DNA of 64,000 nucleotides, from assembly GCA_028821455.1 (NCBI GenBank), contig JAPPGE010000082.1, positions 1 to 64,000 on the forward strand. The letters run 5' to 3'. Under the pieces are notes generated by a model. That model was not told the origin of the DNA. It saw only the letters and a program-made list of their open reading frames with translations, and made no database searches. Shown here piece by piece: positions 18,135 to 28,765 of the stretch. Both the position numbers and the translations under genes were made by a program. The stretch comes from a bacterium (lineage in GTDB: Bacteria; Pseudomonadota; Alphaproteobacteria; SP197). Numbering within the stretch: position 1 is the stretch's first letter; each line of letters opens with the position of its first letter.

Positions 18135-19283
18135 TCAGCTGACCATGCGGTTGATGGTCTCGAAAAGCGAGTCGGGGGTGAATTCATGGGCATCCCCCCT
18201 GAGCATCACCATGTTCTCGGGCTCGAAGCACAGTGTGGCGATCGCCCTGGCATCCTCCTTGTCGAGTTCCTCCAGTGTCAGATCGAAGCCGATGTCCGCG
18301 AGGAAACGCCGATAAAGCGATGGAGCCTGCCTCGCCGTTGCTCCTTCGTCTCCGCCGAGAGCCGCCGAGACTGCCGCATAGGCGTCAGCTGCCGCCTCGG
18401 CCGAGTGCTCCATGGTCGCGGCAAGGGCGAGGCCGACGGCGCGTCCGTGGTGAACTCCGGCGTGCTGTCCCAGGGCATGGCCGATGGCATGGGCGACGGC
18501 GACACCCGTCACGTCGAAGGCGATACCGGCCAGTGTGGCGGCAATCTGGACATGGCCGCGCGCCTGCGTGTCGGCCGGGTCACGCACCGCCTGCGGGAGC
18601 CACGCGCGAAGCGTCCTGATGGCGCCGAGTGCAATGGCCGAGGACACCGGGTTGCGCCGCCGGCATGTCGCCGATTCGATCGCATGGACCATGGCGTCGA
18701 CTCCCGTGGCGGCTGTCAGCGGCGCCGGCATGGTGACTGTGAGGAGCGGGTCGAGCAGGGCAAGGTTGAATCGCAGGCTCTCTCCCCAGGCCCACAACTT
18801 GCGCTCTCCGGTACTGAAGACCGAGGTGCGTGTCACCTCGGACCCGGTGCCCGCAGTGGTTGGCACGGCGATCTTGGGAAGTCCGCCGGCAGGCACGGGC
18901 GTTTCGCCGAGGGCGAAGGTCATCGCGCCCCGGCCGTCGAGTGCAAGACAGGCGGCGAGTTTGGCGGCATCGAGCGTCGAACCGCCTCCCACGGCAACGA
19001 TGCAGGCCGCGGCCCGGGAGCGGCTCCTTTCCGCAATGGCATCGACCGTCTCGGCCGTGGGATCGCTGGCGATGTCGCTGAACACACTGCAGCCATGCCC
19101 GGACTCGCGGAGGACTCCGGCGGCACGCTCGGCGAGGCCATTGCCGGTGTGAACGGGATCCGTCACGAGGAGGACCTCGGCGCCGTCACCGGCAAGACGT
19201 CTGACGTCACGGCCGAGTTTCATCAGGCGATCGTCGCCGAATGCCAGAGGTACCGGTGCCGCGAAACTGAATGGAAGAGGCAT
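18135..19283 (-). CDS. Iron-containing (group III) alcohol dehydrogenase
   Basis: 382 residues from the ATG at 19283. The dinucleotide-binding region has 'IVAVGGGSTLDAAK', followed by 'IAVPTTAGTGSEVT'. Metal ligands are in 'ATGVDAMVHAIE' (Asp and His), 'VAHAIGHALG' (His) and 'QHAGVHHGRAVGLAL' (His). Related enzymes reduce or oxidise short-chain alcohols, maleylacetate or hydroxyacid semialdehydes. The substrate cannot be assigned. It is divergent from the phasin gene, so the shared intergenic region with two palindromes may control both. Confidence 0.9.
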   Translation of the reverse strand: MPLPFSFAAPVPLAFGDDRLMKLGRDVRRLAGDGAEVLLVTDPVHTGNGLAERAAGVLRESGHGCSVFSDIASDPTAETVDAIAERSRSRAAACIVAVGGGSTLDAAKLAACLALDGRGAMTFALGETPVPAGGLPKIAVPTTAGTGSEVTRTSVFSTGERKLWAWGESLRFNLALLDPLLTVTMPAPLTAATGVDAMVHAIESATCRRRNPVSSAIALGAIRTLRAWLPQAVRDPADTQARGHVQIAATLAGIAFDVTGVAVAHAIGHALGQHAGVHHGRAVGLALAATMEHSAEAAADAYAAVSAALGGDEGATARQAPSLYRRFLADIGFDLTLEELDKEDARAIATLCFEPENMVMLRGDAHEFTPDSLFETINRMVS

Positions 19284-19359
19284 GGAGAGTAGTCCGGTGG
19301 CTGATGTCGGCTGCCTTATCGTGGATCGCACTCCTTGCGTCAAACAGCCATTCCCGGCC

Positions 19360-19376
19360 ATTGTGCAGTGCACAAT
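19360..19376. promoter_or_regulatory. 17-base palindrome, putative phasin operator (upstream site)
   Basis: ATTGTGCA-G-TGCACAAT is a perfect odd-length palindrome ending six bases before the -35 box of the phasin promoter. It shares the core TGCAGTGCA with the second site at 19419-19429. TGC-rich inverted repeats are the known operator type of PhaR, the repressor that controls phasins in related bacteria. Assignment to PhaR is inference. Confidence 0.6.
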
Positions 19377-19382
19377 TTATTC

Positions 19383-19411
19383 TTGACAACTCCCGACACA
19401 GTAACCATATC
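19383..19411 (+). promoter_or_regulatory. Phasin gene promoter
   Basis: Consensus TTGACA at 19383-19388 and CATATC at 19406-19411 with 17-base spacing. The -10 match is weak (three of six), which fits a promoter under operator control. Palindromes lie on both sides. Confidence 0.5.
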
Positions 19412-19418
19412 GGGCATG

Positions 19419-19429
19419 TTGCAGTGCAA
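19419..19429. promoter_or_regulatory. 11-base palindrome, putative phasin operator (downstream site)
   Basis: TTGCA-G-TGCAA, centred 56 bases from the centre of the upstream palindrome and with the same core. It lies at the expected transcription start, between the -10 box and the ribosome binding site GGAG (19446-19449). A repressor bound here would block initiation. Confidence 0.55.
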
Positions 19430-19456
19430 TATTGCCTGCCCAAGCGGAGATGAGAC

Positions 19457-19993
19457 ATGGCCAACGCCAAGACAACCAGCGAGACGACGCCGATCCCGGG
19501 TGTGGACGAAGCCATCGAAACCGGCTTCAAGGTTTCCGAAGACGTCGTGAAGTGCAACGCGGATGCCACCAGGAAGGGCTTCGAGACCATGGTCACCATG
19601 GGGCGTGACGCGTTCGATACCGCTGCCCGGACGGGTGGCGACAACACCGTTTTCGAACAGATCAACGACATTCGCCGCGCCAACTTCGAAGCGATGGTGG
19701 AGGCCGGCGCCACGTTCATGAAGGGTGTCGAGGGATTCAACGGCTGCGTACTCGAGATTGCCAGGCGTCGGGCCGCCGAAGGCGCCGAGACACGCAAGGC
19801 GCTTGCCGGTGCGAAGTCGTTCGGCGAGGCGGTCGAGATCCAGCAGGGTTATGTGCGCAAGACTCTCGACCACGCCATCCAGGACAGCATGGACATGACG
19901 AATGCCTGGCTGCGTATCGCCACCGAAAGTGGCCAGCCGCTCGGCCAGCGGTTCACCGATGCCTGGAGCCGGGCCATTCGCCCGACCGCCTGA
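19457..19993 (+). CDS. phaP: Phasin family protein
   Basis: 178 residues, hydrophilic and almost wholly helical, with no signal peptide. The phasin_2-type pattern is visible: 'AIETGFKVSEDVVKCNADA', 'FDTAARTGGDNTVFEQINDI', then 'RRANFEAMVEAGATFMKG' and a C-terminal 'QQGYVRKTLDHAIQDS' helix. Phasins coat polyhydroxyalkanoate granules and control their number. No PHA synthase is in the window. Its promoter is flanked by TGC-rich palindromes, and a strong terminator follows the stop, so it is a single-gene unit. Confidence 0.88.
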   Translation: MANAKTTSETTPIPGVDEAIETGFKVSEDVVKCNADATRKGFETMVTMGRDAFDTAARTGGDNTVFEQINDIRRANFEAMVEAGATFMKGVEGFNGCVLEIARRRAAEGAETRKALAGAKSFGEAVEIQQGYVRKTLDHAIQDSMDMTNAWLRIATESGQPLGQRFTDAWSRAIRPTA

Positions 19994-20011
19994 CCCGCGT
20001 TCCTCCCTGGC

Positions 20012-20058
20012 AACACCCCCGTCGGGCAAGCAGGGTCCCGGCGGGGGTGTTGTCGTTT
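20012..20058 (+). terminator. Rho-independent terminator after the phasin gene
   Basis: AACACCCCCGTCGGG (20012-20026) pairs with CCCGGCGGGGGTGTT (20037-20051) apart from one mismatch or bulge. A T-rich GTCGTTTTG follows. The strong stem sits 19 bases after the phasin stop codon. Confidence 0.8.
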
Positions 20059-20566
20059 TGCTCGCTGGCCGGCGTACACCGGCTGACCTGGTGTCGGGGT
20101 TCGTCCGAGTCAGTCGACGGGCTTTATCGCCAACCATGTCCGTGACCCCGATCGATCGAGCGCAATCACAAGGGGCATGTGAAGCGCCGCCGTCTTGTTG
20201 CGTCACATCGTCAGGCGTCCTGATGCGAGAACCAGGCGGCGTGCCGTGAGGGCGCGCACTGCGGGTTCGAGCCGGACATCTGTCCTTGCCTTGCCGATCT
20301 CAGCCGCCGGCCGGCCGTGACGGAAGGGTTCATCTTGGCCGAACCACTGAAATCACCAATCTCGAGCACAGAAATCCGGTCCGGGACGTCGACCGCGCAC
20401 TTCGCGGCGACGAATGCGCTGTCTTCGGCGAAGATACTGCCGCTACGCCCGGGGACCTTGCACATCGGTATCGTCCACAGTGTCGTTGACCCCACCATCT
20501 TGCACACGACATCCTGCAAAGGGCTGCTTGCATCGGGATCCGGGAGTGACGCCAGTTCTGGGTGAG
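20059..20566. other. Intergenic stretch with no supported gene
   Basis: About 500 bases between the phasin terminator and the next promoter. Open frames of 60-170 codons exist on both strands, but they lack ribosome binding sites, family motifs or credible codon use. GCGGGTTCGAGCC at 20261-20273 resembles a tRNA T-loop, but no cloverleaf can be built around it. The stretch may hold decayed accessory DNA, since it begins the region that separates the phasin gene from clpS. Confidence 0.4.
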
Positions 20567-20600
20567 TTGACAACAACAGTACACAACAATAAAGTTGTGT
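20567..20600 (+). promoter_or_regulatory. Promoter with overlapping palindrome, predicted leaderless start
   Basis: TTGACA (20567-20572) and TAAAGT (20590-20595) are 17 bases apart. ACACAAC (20581-20587) and GTTGTGT (20594-20600) form a perfect inverted repeat over the -10 box. The expected transcription start (about 20602) coincides with the ATG at 20603. No Shine-Dalgarno sequence is visible, so a leaderless mRNA repressed by its own Xre partner is likely. Confidence 0.6.
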
Positions 20601-20602
20601 TA

Positions 20603-21040
20603 ATGATACCCGATCTTGACCCGAATACCGGCTACCTCCCGCCAGGTATCCATCGTGCCAGCTGGTGTGACGTCGTCGGTCGCTTCGGCGGCAACAGCCA
20701 CCGCGAGCGGTTGGTCGAGGCACTGCTCAGCGCGTGTCGCAGCCTGGCGGCAGCGGGATGCACGGAACTGCTGCTAGACGGGAGTTTCGTGACGGCAAAG
20801 GCACTGCCGGAAGACCACGATGCAGCGTGGGAAACAGCGGGTGTGGATCCGGACCGATTGGACCCGGTGCTTCTCGACGTGAAGCGCCCCCGCACGGCAA
20901 TGAAAGAGAGATATCTCGGAGACCTTTTCCCGGCGTCGGCACACGCCGCACCGGGAGTGCTCTTTCGAGACTTCTTCATGGCCGACCGCAACGGTGTCGA
21001 GAAGGGCGTCGTGCTGGTCGATCTGGGGAGTTTGCCATGA
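20603..21040 (+). CDS. DUF6932-type nucleotidyltransferase-like protein
   Basis: 145 residues from the ATG at 20603. The N terminus 'MIPDLDPNTGYLPPGIHRA' and the central 'LLLDGSFVTAKALPEDHDA' are hallmarks of the DUF6932 group. The GSF-x-T-x-K-x-x-P-x-D pattern resembles a minimal nucleotidyltransferase active site, but catalysis has not been shown to my knowledge. The stop overlaps the ATG of an Xre-type gene (ATGA). That arrangement and the autoregulatory-looking operator suggest a toxin-antitoxin or defence pair with this protein as effector. That role is inference. Confidence 0.7.
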   Translation: MIPDLDPNTGYLPPGIHRASWCDVVGRFGGNSHRERLVEALLSACRSLAAAGCTELLLDGSFVTAKALPEDHDAAWETAGVDPDRLDPVLLDVKRPRTAMKERYLGDLFPASAHAAPGVLFRDFFMADRNGVEKGVVLVDLGSLP

Positions 21041-21516
21041 TTACCAACGAGAGACAGTATCGAATCACGCGAAAGAGGGCGCACGATTTCGCTCACGCAA
21101 TCAAGGAATTCGATGCCGGGCCGAACGATCGGACAGACCTGCACCCACGGCTCTTGCAGGCCGAACGAGAAGCCATGGAGAGCCAACTGGCAGACTTGCG
21201 GGAAGAACTCGAGGAGTACGAGCGGTTGAAGTCGTCCGAGGTGTCGGTCATTTCGGTAGACTCCCTCGAGGAGCTTGCAGACGGTCTGATCAGGGCCAGG
21301 ATTGCAGGGAGTCTGAGCCAACGGGCGCTTGCGCAACGGCTCGAGCTCAAGGAACAACAGATCCAACGGTATGAGGCGGAGCGCTACGCGTCGGCGAGTT
21401 TTCTGCGACTGTGCCAGATAGCGCGTGCGCTGGAACTTCGGGCAGAAATGAAGTTCTATCCGTCGCACCGGACAGCTTCGACGGGCTGCCCGCCAAGGTC
21501 AGCCAACCGGAGTTGA
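21037..21516 (+). CDS. Xre-family helix-turn-helix protein paired with DUF6932
   Basis: 159 residues from the ATG overlapping the upstream stop. The N-terminal half is a helical, possibly coiled-coil segment ('MESQLADLREELEEYERLKS', about 48-67). The C-terminal half carries a Cro/C1-type HTH: 'GSLSQRALAQRLELKEQQIQ' and 'RYEAERYASASFLRLCQIA', at about 90-130. It probably represses the promoter at 20567-20600 and neutralises the DUF6932 protein. The last 15 residues are Pro/Ser/Arg-rich and may be non-native read-through at the edge of the module. Confidence 0.75.
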   Translation: MITNERQYRITRKRAHDFAHAIKEFDAGPNDRTDLHPRLLQAEREAMESQLADLREELEEYERLKSSEVSVISVDSLEELADGLIRARIAGSLSQRALAQRLELKEQQIQRYEAERYASASFLRLCQIARALELRAEMKFYPSHRTASTGCPPRSANRS

Positions 21517-21657
21517 GCCGGTACCTTGTAGGCCGGCACCTGATGTCTTCCGCGGATGGCGAAGTGTCAGGTCGGTCTGCGAGGGGACCATTCCGTGGCG
21601 CGCCAGGCGGCGGCGGTAGGCCATCGAGCGCCTGTCGGCCGGGACCTCGACTCCCCA

Positions 21658-21840
21658 ATGGAGCCATCGCACACGTACCGTCGGCCTCCCACGCCTGAGT
21701 CCAACCACGCCTCGATCTTCGGCGATCCCCACAGGGCTACGGCGCAGTCGGGCCGGGCATTCATCGAGGCCTCGCTTGAGGCCCTCGTCAACATGATGGA
21801 GAACCTGCAGGCGTCTTACGAGAAACGCGGGACACGCTGA
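21658..21840 (+). pseudogene. C-terminal remnant of a creatininase-family amidohydrolase
   Basis: A 60-codon frame ends 'FGDPHRATAQSGRAFIEASL', then 'EALVNMMENL'. This matches the C-terminal pattern of creatininase-family proteins: G-D-P, A-T-A-x-x-G, then an amphipathic helix. The first 15-18 codons and everything upstream do not match the family, and the metal-binding parts are missing. It looks like a gene fragment left by deletion or recombination between the two toxin-antitoxin-type modules. Confidence 0.4.
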
Positions 21841-22112
21841 GTCCGGCGCACAGCCGTTCACAGGGATGCAGCGTGCCGTCCAGTCCATCAGATCGCGTGT
21901 GCATGCGAGGACAGTTTGATTACAGGCCCGGTTCGGTGCGCAGTTGCGCCTCAATTCACTCTCGATGAATGTCGGTCGTCCACTTCGCGCAGATGAGATT
22001 CTCGGTTGGTTATGTGCCGCTGGGCCAGGGACGTGACCCTGTCTAGGTCGGTTTGATCGATACAGGGGGCTATGTCAGCAACGGACATGATCGGATATGG
22101 AGAGATTTCCCG

Positions 22113-22355
22113 ATGCCGAACGTCCACTTGACCGACCAGATGCGTCGATATGCTCAAAGGCAAATCAATGCCGGCGCCTACGCCAACCTCAGCGAGGTCG
22201 TGCGCGCTGGCCTGCGATTGCTCATGGAACGCGATGGCGCACGACGATTCTACTCACTGAAGGCAGAGTTGGAGGCGGCTATCCGGGAAGCAGAAGGCGG
22301 TGGGTTCGAGGAATTCGATCCTCGCGTTTACGAGCCGAGCGCAGGCTCGAGATAG
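22113..22355 (+). CDS. ParD-like ribbon-helix-helix antitoxin
   Basis: 80 residues from the ATG at 22113, eight bases after GGAGAG; the in-frame start at 22053 has no such site. The N-terminal beta strand is 'MPNVHLTDQM', and the helices 'RRYAQRQINAGAYANLSEVV' and 'RAGLRLLMERD' are standard for type II ParD/CopG antitoxins. A charged C-terminal tail would bind the toxin. The ParE-like gene follows after a seven-base gap. ATGTC/GACAT (22072-22088) is a weak inverted repeat just upstream that may be the operator. Confidence 0.78.
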   Translation: MPNVHLTDQMRRYAQRQINAGAYANLSEVVRAGLRLLMERDGARRFYSLKAELEAAIREAEGGGFEEFDPRVYEPSAGSR

Positions 22356-22362
22356 CCGCCCC

Positions 22363-22653
22363 ATGACGATCCGGCTCTCCCGGCAAGCGCGTCGGGATGT
22401 GGACGAGACACGCCGCTACACCGTCGAGACTTGGGGCCGCGAACAGTGGCTCACCTACTATGAGGGACTGGTGCACACGTTTGAACGGATTGCGGCAGAC
22501 CCCGCGCATCCCACAGAGGATGATGCTTCGAACCGACCTCCATGCGCGAATGCGGTTCAACGCGGTGGCTGCCCGCTCGAACAATTCGTCTCGCCCTGCA
22601 AGTCCGGGGAGGGGGCCGGTGCCTGGCGCCCAAGGGTTCTGCCTGGAGTCTGA
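22363..22653 (+). pseudogene. Truncated or frameshifted ParE-like toxin
   Basis: The first 47 codons are a good RelE/ParE start: 'MTIRLSRQARRDVDETRRYT', then 'ETWGREQWLTYYEGLVHTFE' and 'RIAADPA'. After that the family pattern (conserved Arg-x-x-x-Y-x-x-H-x-I-x-Y/F strands) is lost in all three frames. The frame runs on to 22653 with Cys/Gly/Pro-rich sequence unlike a toxin. The C-terminal strands needed for ribosome or gyrase poisoning appear missing, so the toxin is probably inactive. Confidence 0.6.
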
Positions 22654-22672
22654 TTTGAGTCACCTTACCCAA

Positions 22673-22693
22673 GTTTATCTTGTGGAGATAAAC
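22673..22693. repeat. Short inverted repeat upstream of clpS
   Basis: GTTTATC (22673-22679) and GATAAAC (22687-22693) are perfect arms around a seven-base spacer. They lie in the gap between the broken ParE gene and clpS. It could be an operator or a remnant of the inserted DNA. Nothing else supported is seen in 22654-22915. Confidence 0.35.
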
Positions 22694-22915
22694 CGACATG
22701 AGCTCGACAGGAATGAATGCCAAACCCGGCCTGGGACAGTCGGGCCGTAGCGATTCTCGGTGTCGTGCCACCCGGATTCGCGGCGGGCGCCTCCACGGTG
22801 ACCGGGTTGGTCTGAGCATCTGGGATCGGTACGCTGCCACGGTCTCCGTCTGGTCTGCCGATGACTTTGGGAGTATGGTTGCTCTCGTAGCATTCGTAGC
22901 GTCCGATGGTGCCTC

Positions 22916-23242
22916 ATGAGTGACGACAAGCGCCGGAACGGTGATGGCAGCGGGACCGGCGTCGCGACCCAGGTTCGGCAAAAGACGCAGAAACCCTCCA
23001 TGTACAAGGTGTTTCTGCTCAACGACGACTACACGCCGATGGAGTTTGTCGTTCACGTGCTGGTCAGGTTCTTCCACAAGGGGCCCGAGGAGGCGGCCCG
23101 GATCATGCTTCACGTGCACCGTCACGGCGTCGGACTGTGCGGTGTCTATCCCTTCGATGTGGCCGAGAGTAAGGTAACCCAGGTCATCGACTTCGCCCGG
23201 CACAACGAGCATCCCCTGCAGGCCACGCTCGAGAAGGAATGA
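22916..23242 (+). CDS. clpS: ATP-dependent Clp protease adaptor ClpS
   Basis: 108 residues. ClpS recognises N-end-rule substrates and delivers them to ClpA. Motifs are '[17 protein letters not shown]' (the NDD acidic binding pocket), '[20 protein letters not shown]' and '[20 protein letters not shown]'. A disordered N-terminal tail of about 25 residues precedes the core. It lies seven bases upstream of clpA. Confidence 0.96.
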   Translation: MSDDKRRNGDGSGTGVATQVRQKTQKPSMYKVFLLNDDYTPMEFVVHVLVRFFHKGPEEAARIMLHVHRHGVGLCGVYPFDVAESKVTQVIDFARHNEHPLQATLEKE

Positions 23243-23249
23243 GCCCTCC

Positions 23250-25559
<2,310 letters not shown>

Positions 25560-25580
<21 letters not shown>

Positions 25581-26741
25581 CAGTTCGCGTTCGATGTAGT
25601 CGGCCTGCTCTCCGATGTGGACACCTTCGTCAGCGAAGTACCGGGACACGGCATCGTGCATGCTGCGGTTGGCAAACCAGTGCGACGAACAGGTCGTGAC
25701 CGGCATGTAGCCACGCTGGATCTTGTGGCCGCCCTGGGCGCCGGCCTCGACCCGGGCAAGTCCGTTGCAGATGGCATGCTCGATCGCCTGGTAGTAGCAG
25801 CATTCGAAATGAAGCATCCGGTGATCCTCGATGCAGCCCCAGTAGCGGCCGAAGAGTGTCGATGAACCCCTGATGTTGAGGGCGCCCGCGATCCAGCGGC
25901 CGTCCCGCCGGCACATGATGAGGACGACGTTGTCGGCCATGCGCTGGCCAAGCTGTTCGAAGAAGGCGCGGGTGAGGTAGGGGATGCCCCACTTGCGGTT
26001 TCCGGTATCGCGGTAGAAGCCGTAGAAGGCGTCCCAGATCTCGTCGGTCAGCGCCTCACCGGTCAACCGGTGGATGGAGATGTCGCTGGCCGCAATCTCG
26101 CGGCGCTCGCGCCGGATGGCCTTGCGCTTTCGCGATGACAGGCTGGCCAGAAATCCGTCGAAGGATGCGTAGCCCCTGTTCTCCCAGTGAAACTGGATGC
26201 CGGTCCGCTGGAGGAACCCGAGGCGGGAGACCACGCGCGATTCCTGCGATGTCAGAAAATTGATGTGGGCTGACGAGACTTCGGCGTTCCTGGCCAGACC
26301 GACAATGGCGGATGCCAGGGCACGCTGCCGTACCTCACACTCCGCGGCCTGCGTCTCTCCGACCAGCAGCCTCGGTCCGGTGACCGGGGTGAAGGGCACC
26401 GCGACGAGGAGTTTGGGGTAGTAGTCGCCACCGGCACGCTCGAAGGCGTCGGCAAGCCCCTGATCGAAGACATATTCGCCCATCGAATGGCTCTTGAACC
26501 AGGCGGGAGCTGCGCCGACGAGGTGGTGGCGGGAGTCCTCGAGAAGGACATGTGCCGGACCCCAACCCGTTTCGGGGGATGCAGAGCCGCTGTCCTCGAG
26601 ACAGGCGAGAAAGTCATGGAGGACAAATGGATTGTCGGTGCCTGCAAGACGATCCCACTCATCCCGGCCGATGTCGTGGATGCTGTTGATACAGCGTGCG
26701 CTGTAACGGTCCTGTCCTCCTCTGTCTGTTCCTGGAGCCAT
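25560..26741 (-). CDS. GNAT-fold protein of the COG3146 (DUF482) family
   Basis: 393 residues. The family is annotated as predicted N-acyltransferases with two GNAT-like lobes related to FemX/peptidoglycan-bridge enzymes. Seen are 'NPFVLHDFLACLEDSGSA' near the N terminus, 'FDQGLADAFERAGGDYYPKL', 'SSRKRKAIRRERREI' and 'GALNIRGSSTLFGRYWG'. A 'HFECCYYQAIEHAI' segment lies toward the C terminus. It commonly sits beside clpA in alphaproteobacteria. Substrate and reaction are unknown. It is convergent with clpA, sharing 21 bases. Confidence 0.85.
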
Positions 26742-26917
26742 CCTGCCCTCGGCTGTTTTGGCGGCCTGTTCCTCAGGCGATACGTTGCCGCTGACAGCGG
26801 CAGGCCGAACGGATTGTCAAGTGATGCATCGGCATAGTAAAGTGCAACGCGCGACGGTTCCCGGTGACAGGAGCGGATCACCGGGGCCCGTCGCCTGACG
26901 TTCAAGACACTACCAAC

Positions 26918-28765
26918 ATGGCCTCTGACAGGACCCGAACCGGGCGTCGCATCGATATCGAGTTCGACGGTCGATACAACATCGATGTTTCGCGGGTTGA
27001 CGCCGGGGTGCTGTGGCGAATCACGGCCATGGCGTTCCGCAACCGCTGGCGCATGACGCTCGGTATCGTTGCCGCGCTCGCCGCAGGTTTCTTCCAGCTG
27101 TTCGTCCCGCAGTTTCTCGGGCGTGCGGTTGACCAGGCACAGGGTCTGCTGGGGGCCGGGATAAGCCGGGATCTCGCAGGCGAGGCACTGATGACGACCG
27201 CCATGCTGCTGGTCGCCACGAGCGTGCTGCGCGGCCTCTTTGCCATGGTGCAGAACTATCAGGGTGAATCGGTCGGCCAGATCATCGGCTACGACCTGCG
27301 CATGGCCTACTACAGACAGCTGCAGACCCTGAGCCTGTCGTGGCACGACCGCGTTCACTCCGGCGAGCTGATGACCAGGGGAATCCTCGACATCGAGGGT
27401 GTGCGTCTCTGGGTGGATACCGGAATCCTGCGTTGCGTGCTGCTGTCGACCCTGGTTGTCGGCGGCGCCATCCTGCTTGTCCGCATCGACCTGGTGCTGG
27501 GACTGCTGGCCCTCGGGTTCGTTCCCGTCATTGCGGTGATGGCTTCGGGCGCCCGTCTGAGATTGCGGGATGCCTGGCTTGCCCTGCAGGAGGAGCTCTC
27601 GCAGCTCACCAAGGTCATGGAGGAGAATCTCGGCGGGATTCGCGTGGTTCGCGCCTTTGCCTCAACGGCCTATGAAATGATGCGCTACGACACCATCGCC
27701 GCACGCGCGCTTGCCCTGTCGCATCGCCGGATAGCCCTCTTCGTGCGCTCCAGCACGCGCATGACATTCATTTTCCTCGCCGCCATGGGCCTCGTCCTGT
27801 GGGTTGGCGGAGAAAAGGCGATGGCCGGCGAGATCACGCTCGGCCAGCTCGCCGAGTGCCTCGCCTTCATGGCCATTCTGCAGATGCCGGTGCGCCAGAT
27901 CGGCTGGATGATCAACTCCGTCGCCCGTGCCTCGACGTGCGGCGGACGCCTCTTCAACGTGCTGGACCTCGAGCCAAGCATCGCCGATCACCCGGATGCC
28001 GGACCGCTCGAGGTGCGCGACGGTGTCCTGAGGTTCGAGCAGGTGGACTTCGCTTACCCTGCCTCGGCGCGTGACAGGCGCACATTGAGCAACATCGAAT
28101 TCGAGGTGGGTCCCGGCAGGACACTCGGCATCGTCGGCCCTCCCGGCAGTGGCAAGAGCACCATCGGACAGCTGGTCGGCAGGTACTACGACGTGACGGC
28201 CGGACGCATCACCATCGATGGCGTCGATGTTCGCTCGGTGACTCTCGCCAGCTTGCGCCGGCAGGTCAGCATCGTGCCGCAGCAGCCGTTCCTGTTCACC
28301 GCAGGCATCGATCACAATGTGGCCTATGGCGACCCCTGGGCGGGAAGGGCGGCCATCGAGCATTCCGCCGCGGCGGCGCAGCTCCACAACTACATCAGGA
28401 AACTGCCGACCGGATACTCCACCCTTGTCGGCGAACGGGGCGTGTCGCTGTCGGGAGGCCAGCGCCAGCGCCTTTCGATCGCCCGCGGCGTCCTGCCGGA
28501 CAGCGCCGTGATCGTGTTCGACGATTCCACGGCCGCCGTGGATGCGGCCACCGAACAGCGCATCCACGAGGCCCTGCATGACCTGACCCGCGAGCGGGCC
28601 GTCATCATCATCGCCCACCGCCTGCGTTCGCTGCTCCACGCCGATGAGATCATTTTCCTGGAGGAGGGAACGATCGTCGAGCGTGGGAGTCACGAAGAAC
28701 TGCTGGCGCTCGAGAAACGCTATCGCGCTCTCTGGGACCTGCAGGCCAGCGGCGGAGAGTCATGA
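26918..28765 (+). CDS. ABC exporter half-transporter with degenerate Walker B
   Basis: About 615 residues from the ATG at 26918; a GTG at 26864 would add 18. The six-helix exporter transmembrane domain is followed by a nucleotide-binding domain: Walker A 'GPPGSGKST' (about 407), signature 'LSGGQRQRLSIARG' and Walker B 'VIVFDDSTAAVD'. The catalytic Glu after Walker B is Asp (D536). This is the mark of the non-canonical site in heterodimeric exporters such as TM287/288. The next gene starts inside its stop (ATGA). It probably exports lipids, drugs or peptides as a heterodimer. Confidence 0.92.
   Translation: MASDRTRTGRRIDIEFDGRYNIDVSRVDAGVLWRITAMAFRNRWRMTLGIVAALAAGFFQLFVPQFLGRAVDQAQGLLGAGISRDLAGEALMTTAMLLVATSVLRGLFAMVQNYQGESVGQIIGYDLRMAYYRQLQTLSLSWHDRVHSGELMTRGILDIEGVRLWVDTGILRCVLLSTLVVGGAILLVRIDLVLGLLALGFVPVIAVMASGARLRLRDAWLALQEELSQLTKVMEENLGGIRVVRAFASTAYEMMRYDTIAARALALSHRRIALFVRSSTRMTFIFLAAMGLVLWVGGEKAMAGEITLGQLAECLAFMAILQMPVRQIGWMINSVARASTCGGRLFNVLDLEPSIADHPDAGPLEVRDGVLRFEQVDFAYPASARDRRTLSNIEFEVGPGRTLGIVGPPGSGKSTIGQLVGRYYDVTAGRITIDGVDVRSVTLASLRRQVSIVPQQPFLFTAGIDHNVAYGDPWAGRAAIEHSAAAAQLHNYIRKLPTGYSTLVGERGVSLSGGQRQRLSIARGVLPDSAVIVFDDSTAAVDAATEQRIHEALHDLTRERAVIIIAHRLRSLLHADEIIFLEEGTIVERGSHEELLALEKRYRALWDLQASGGES

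Noticed and set aside
20255-20280. tRNA-like T-loop sequence (GCGGGTTCGAGCC)
   Set aside because: No matching acceptor, D or anticodon arms could be paired around it.
22698-22919. 73-codon frame ending in an ATGA overlap with clpS
   Set aside because: It has a weak SD and an attractive overlap, but the composition is Arg/Gly/Ser-rich without recognisable features; probably chance in the gap.
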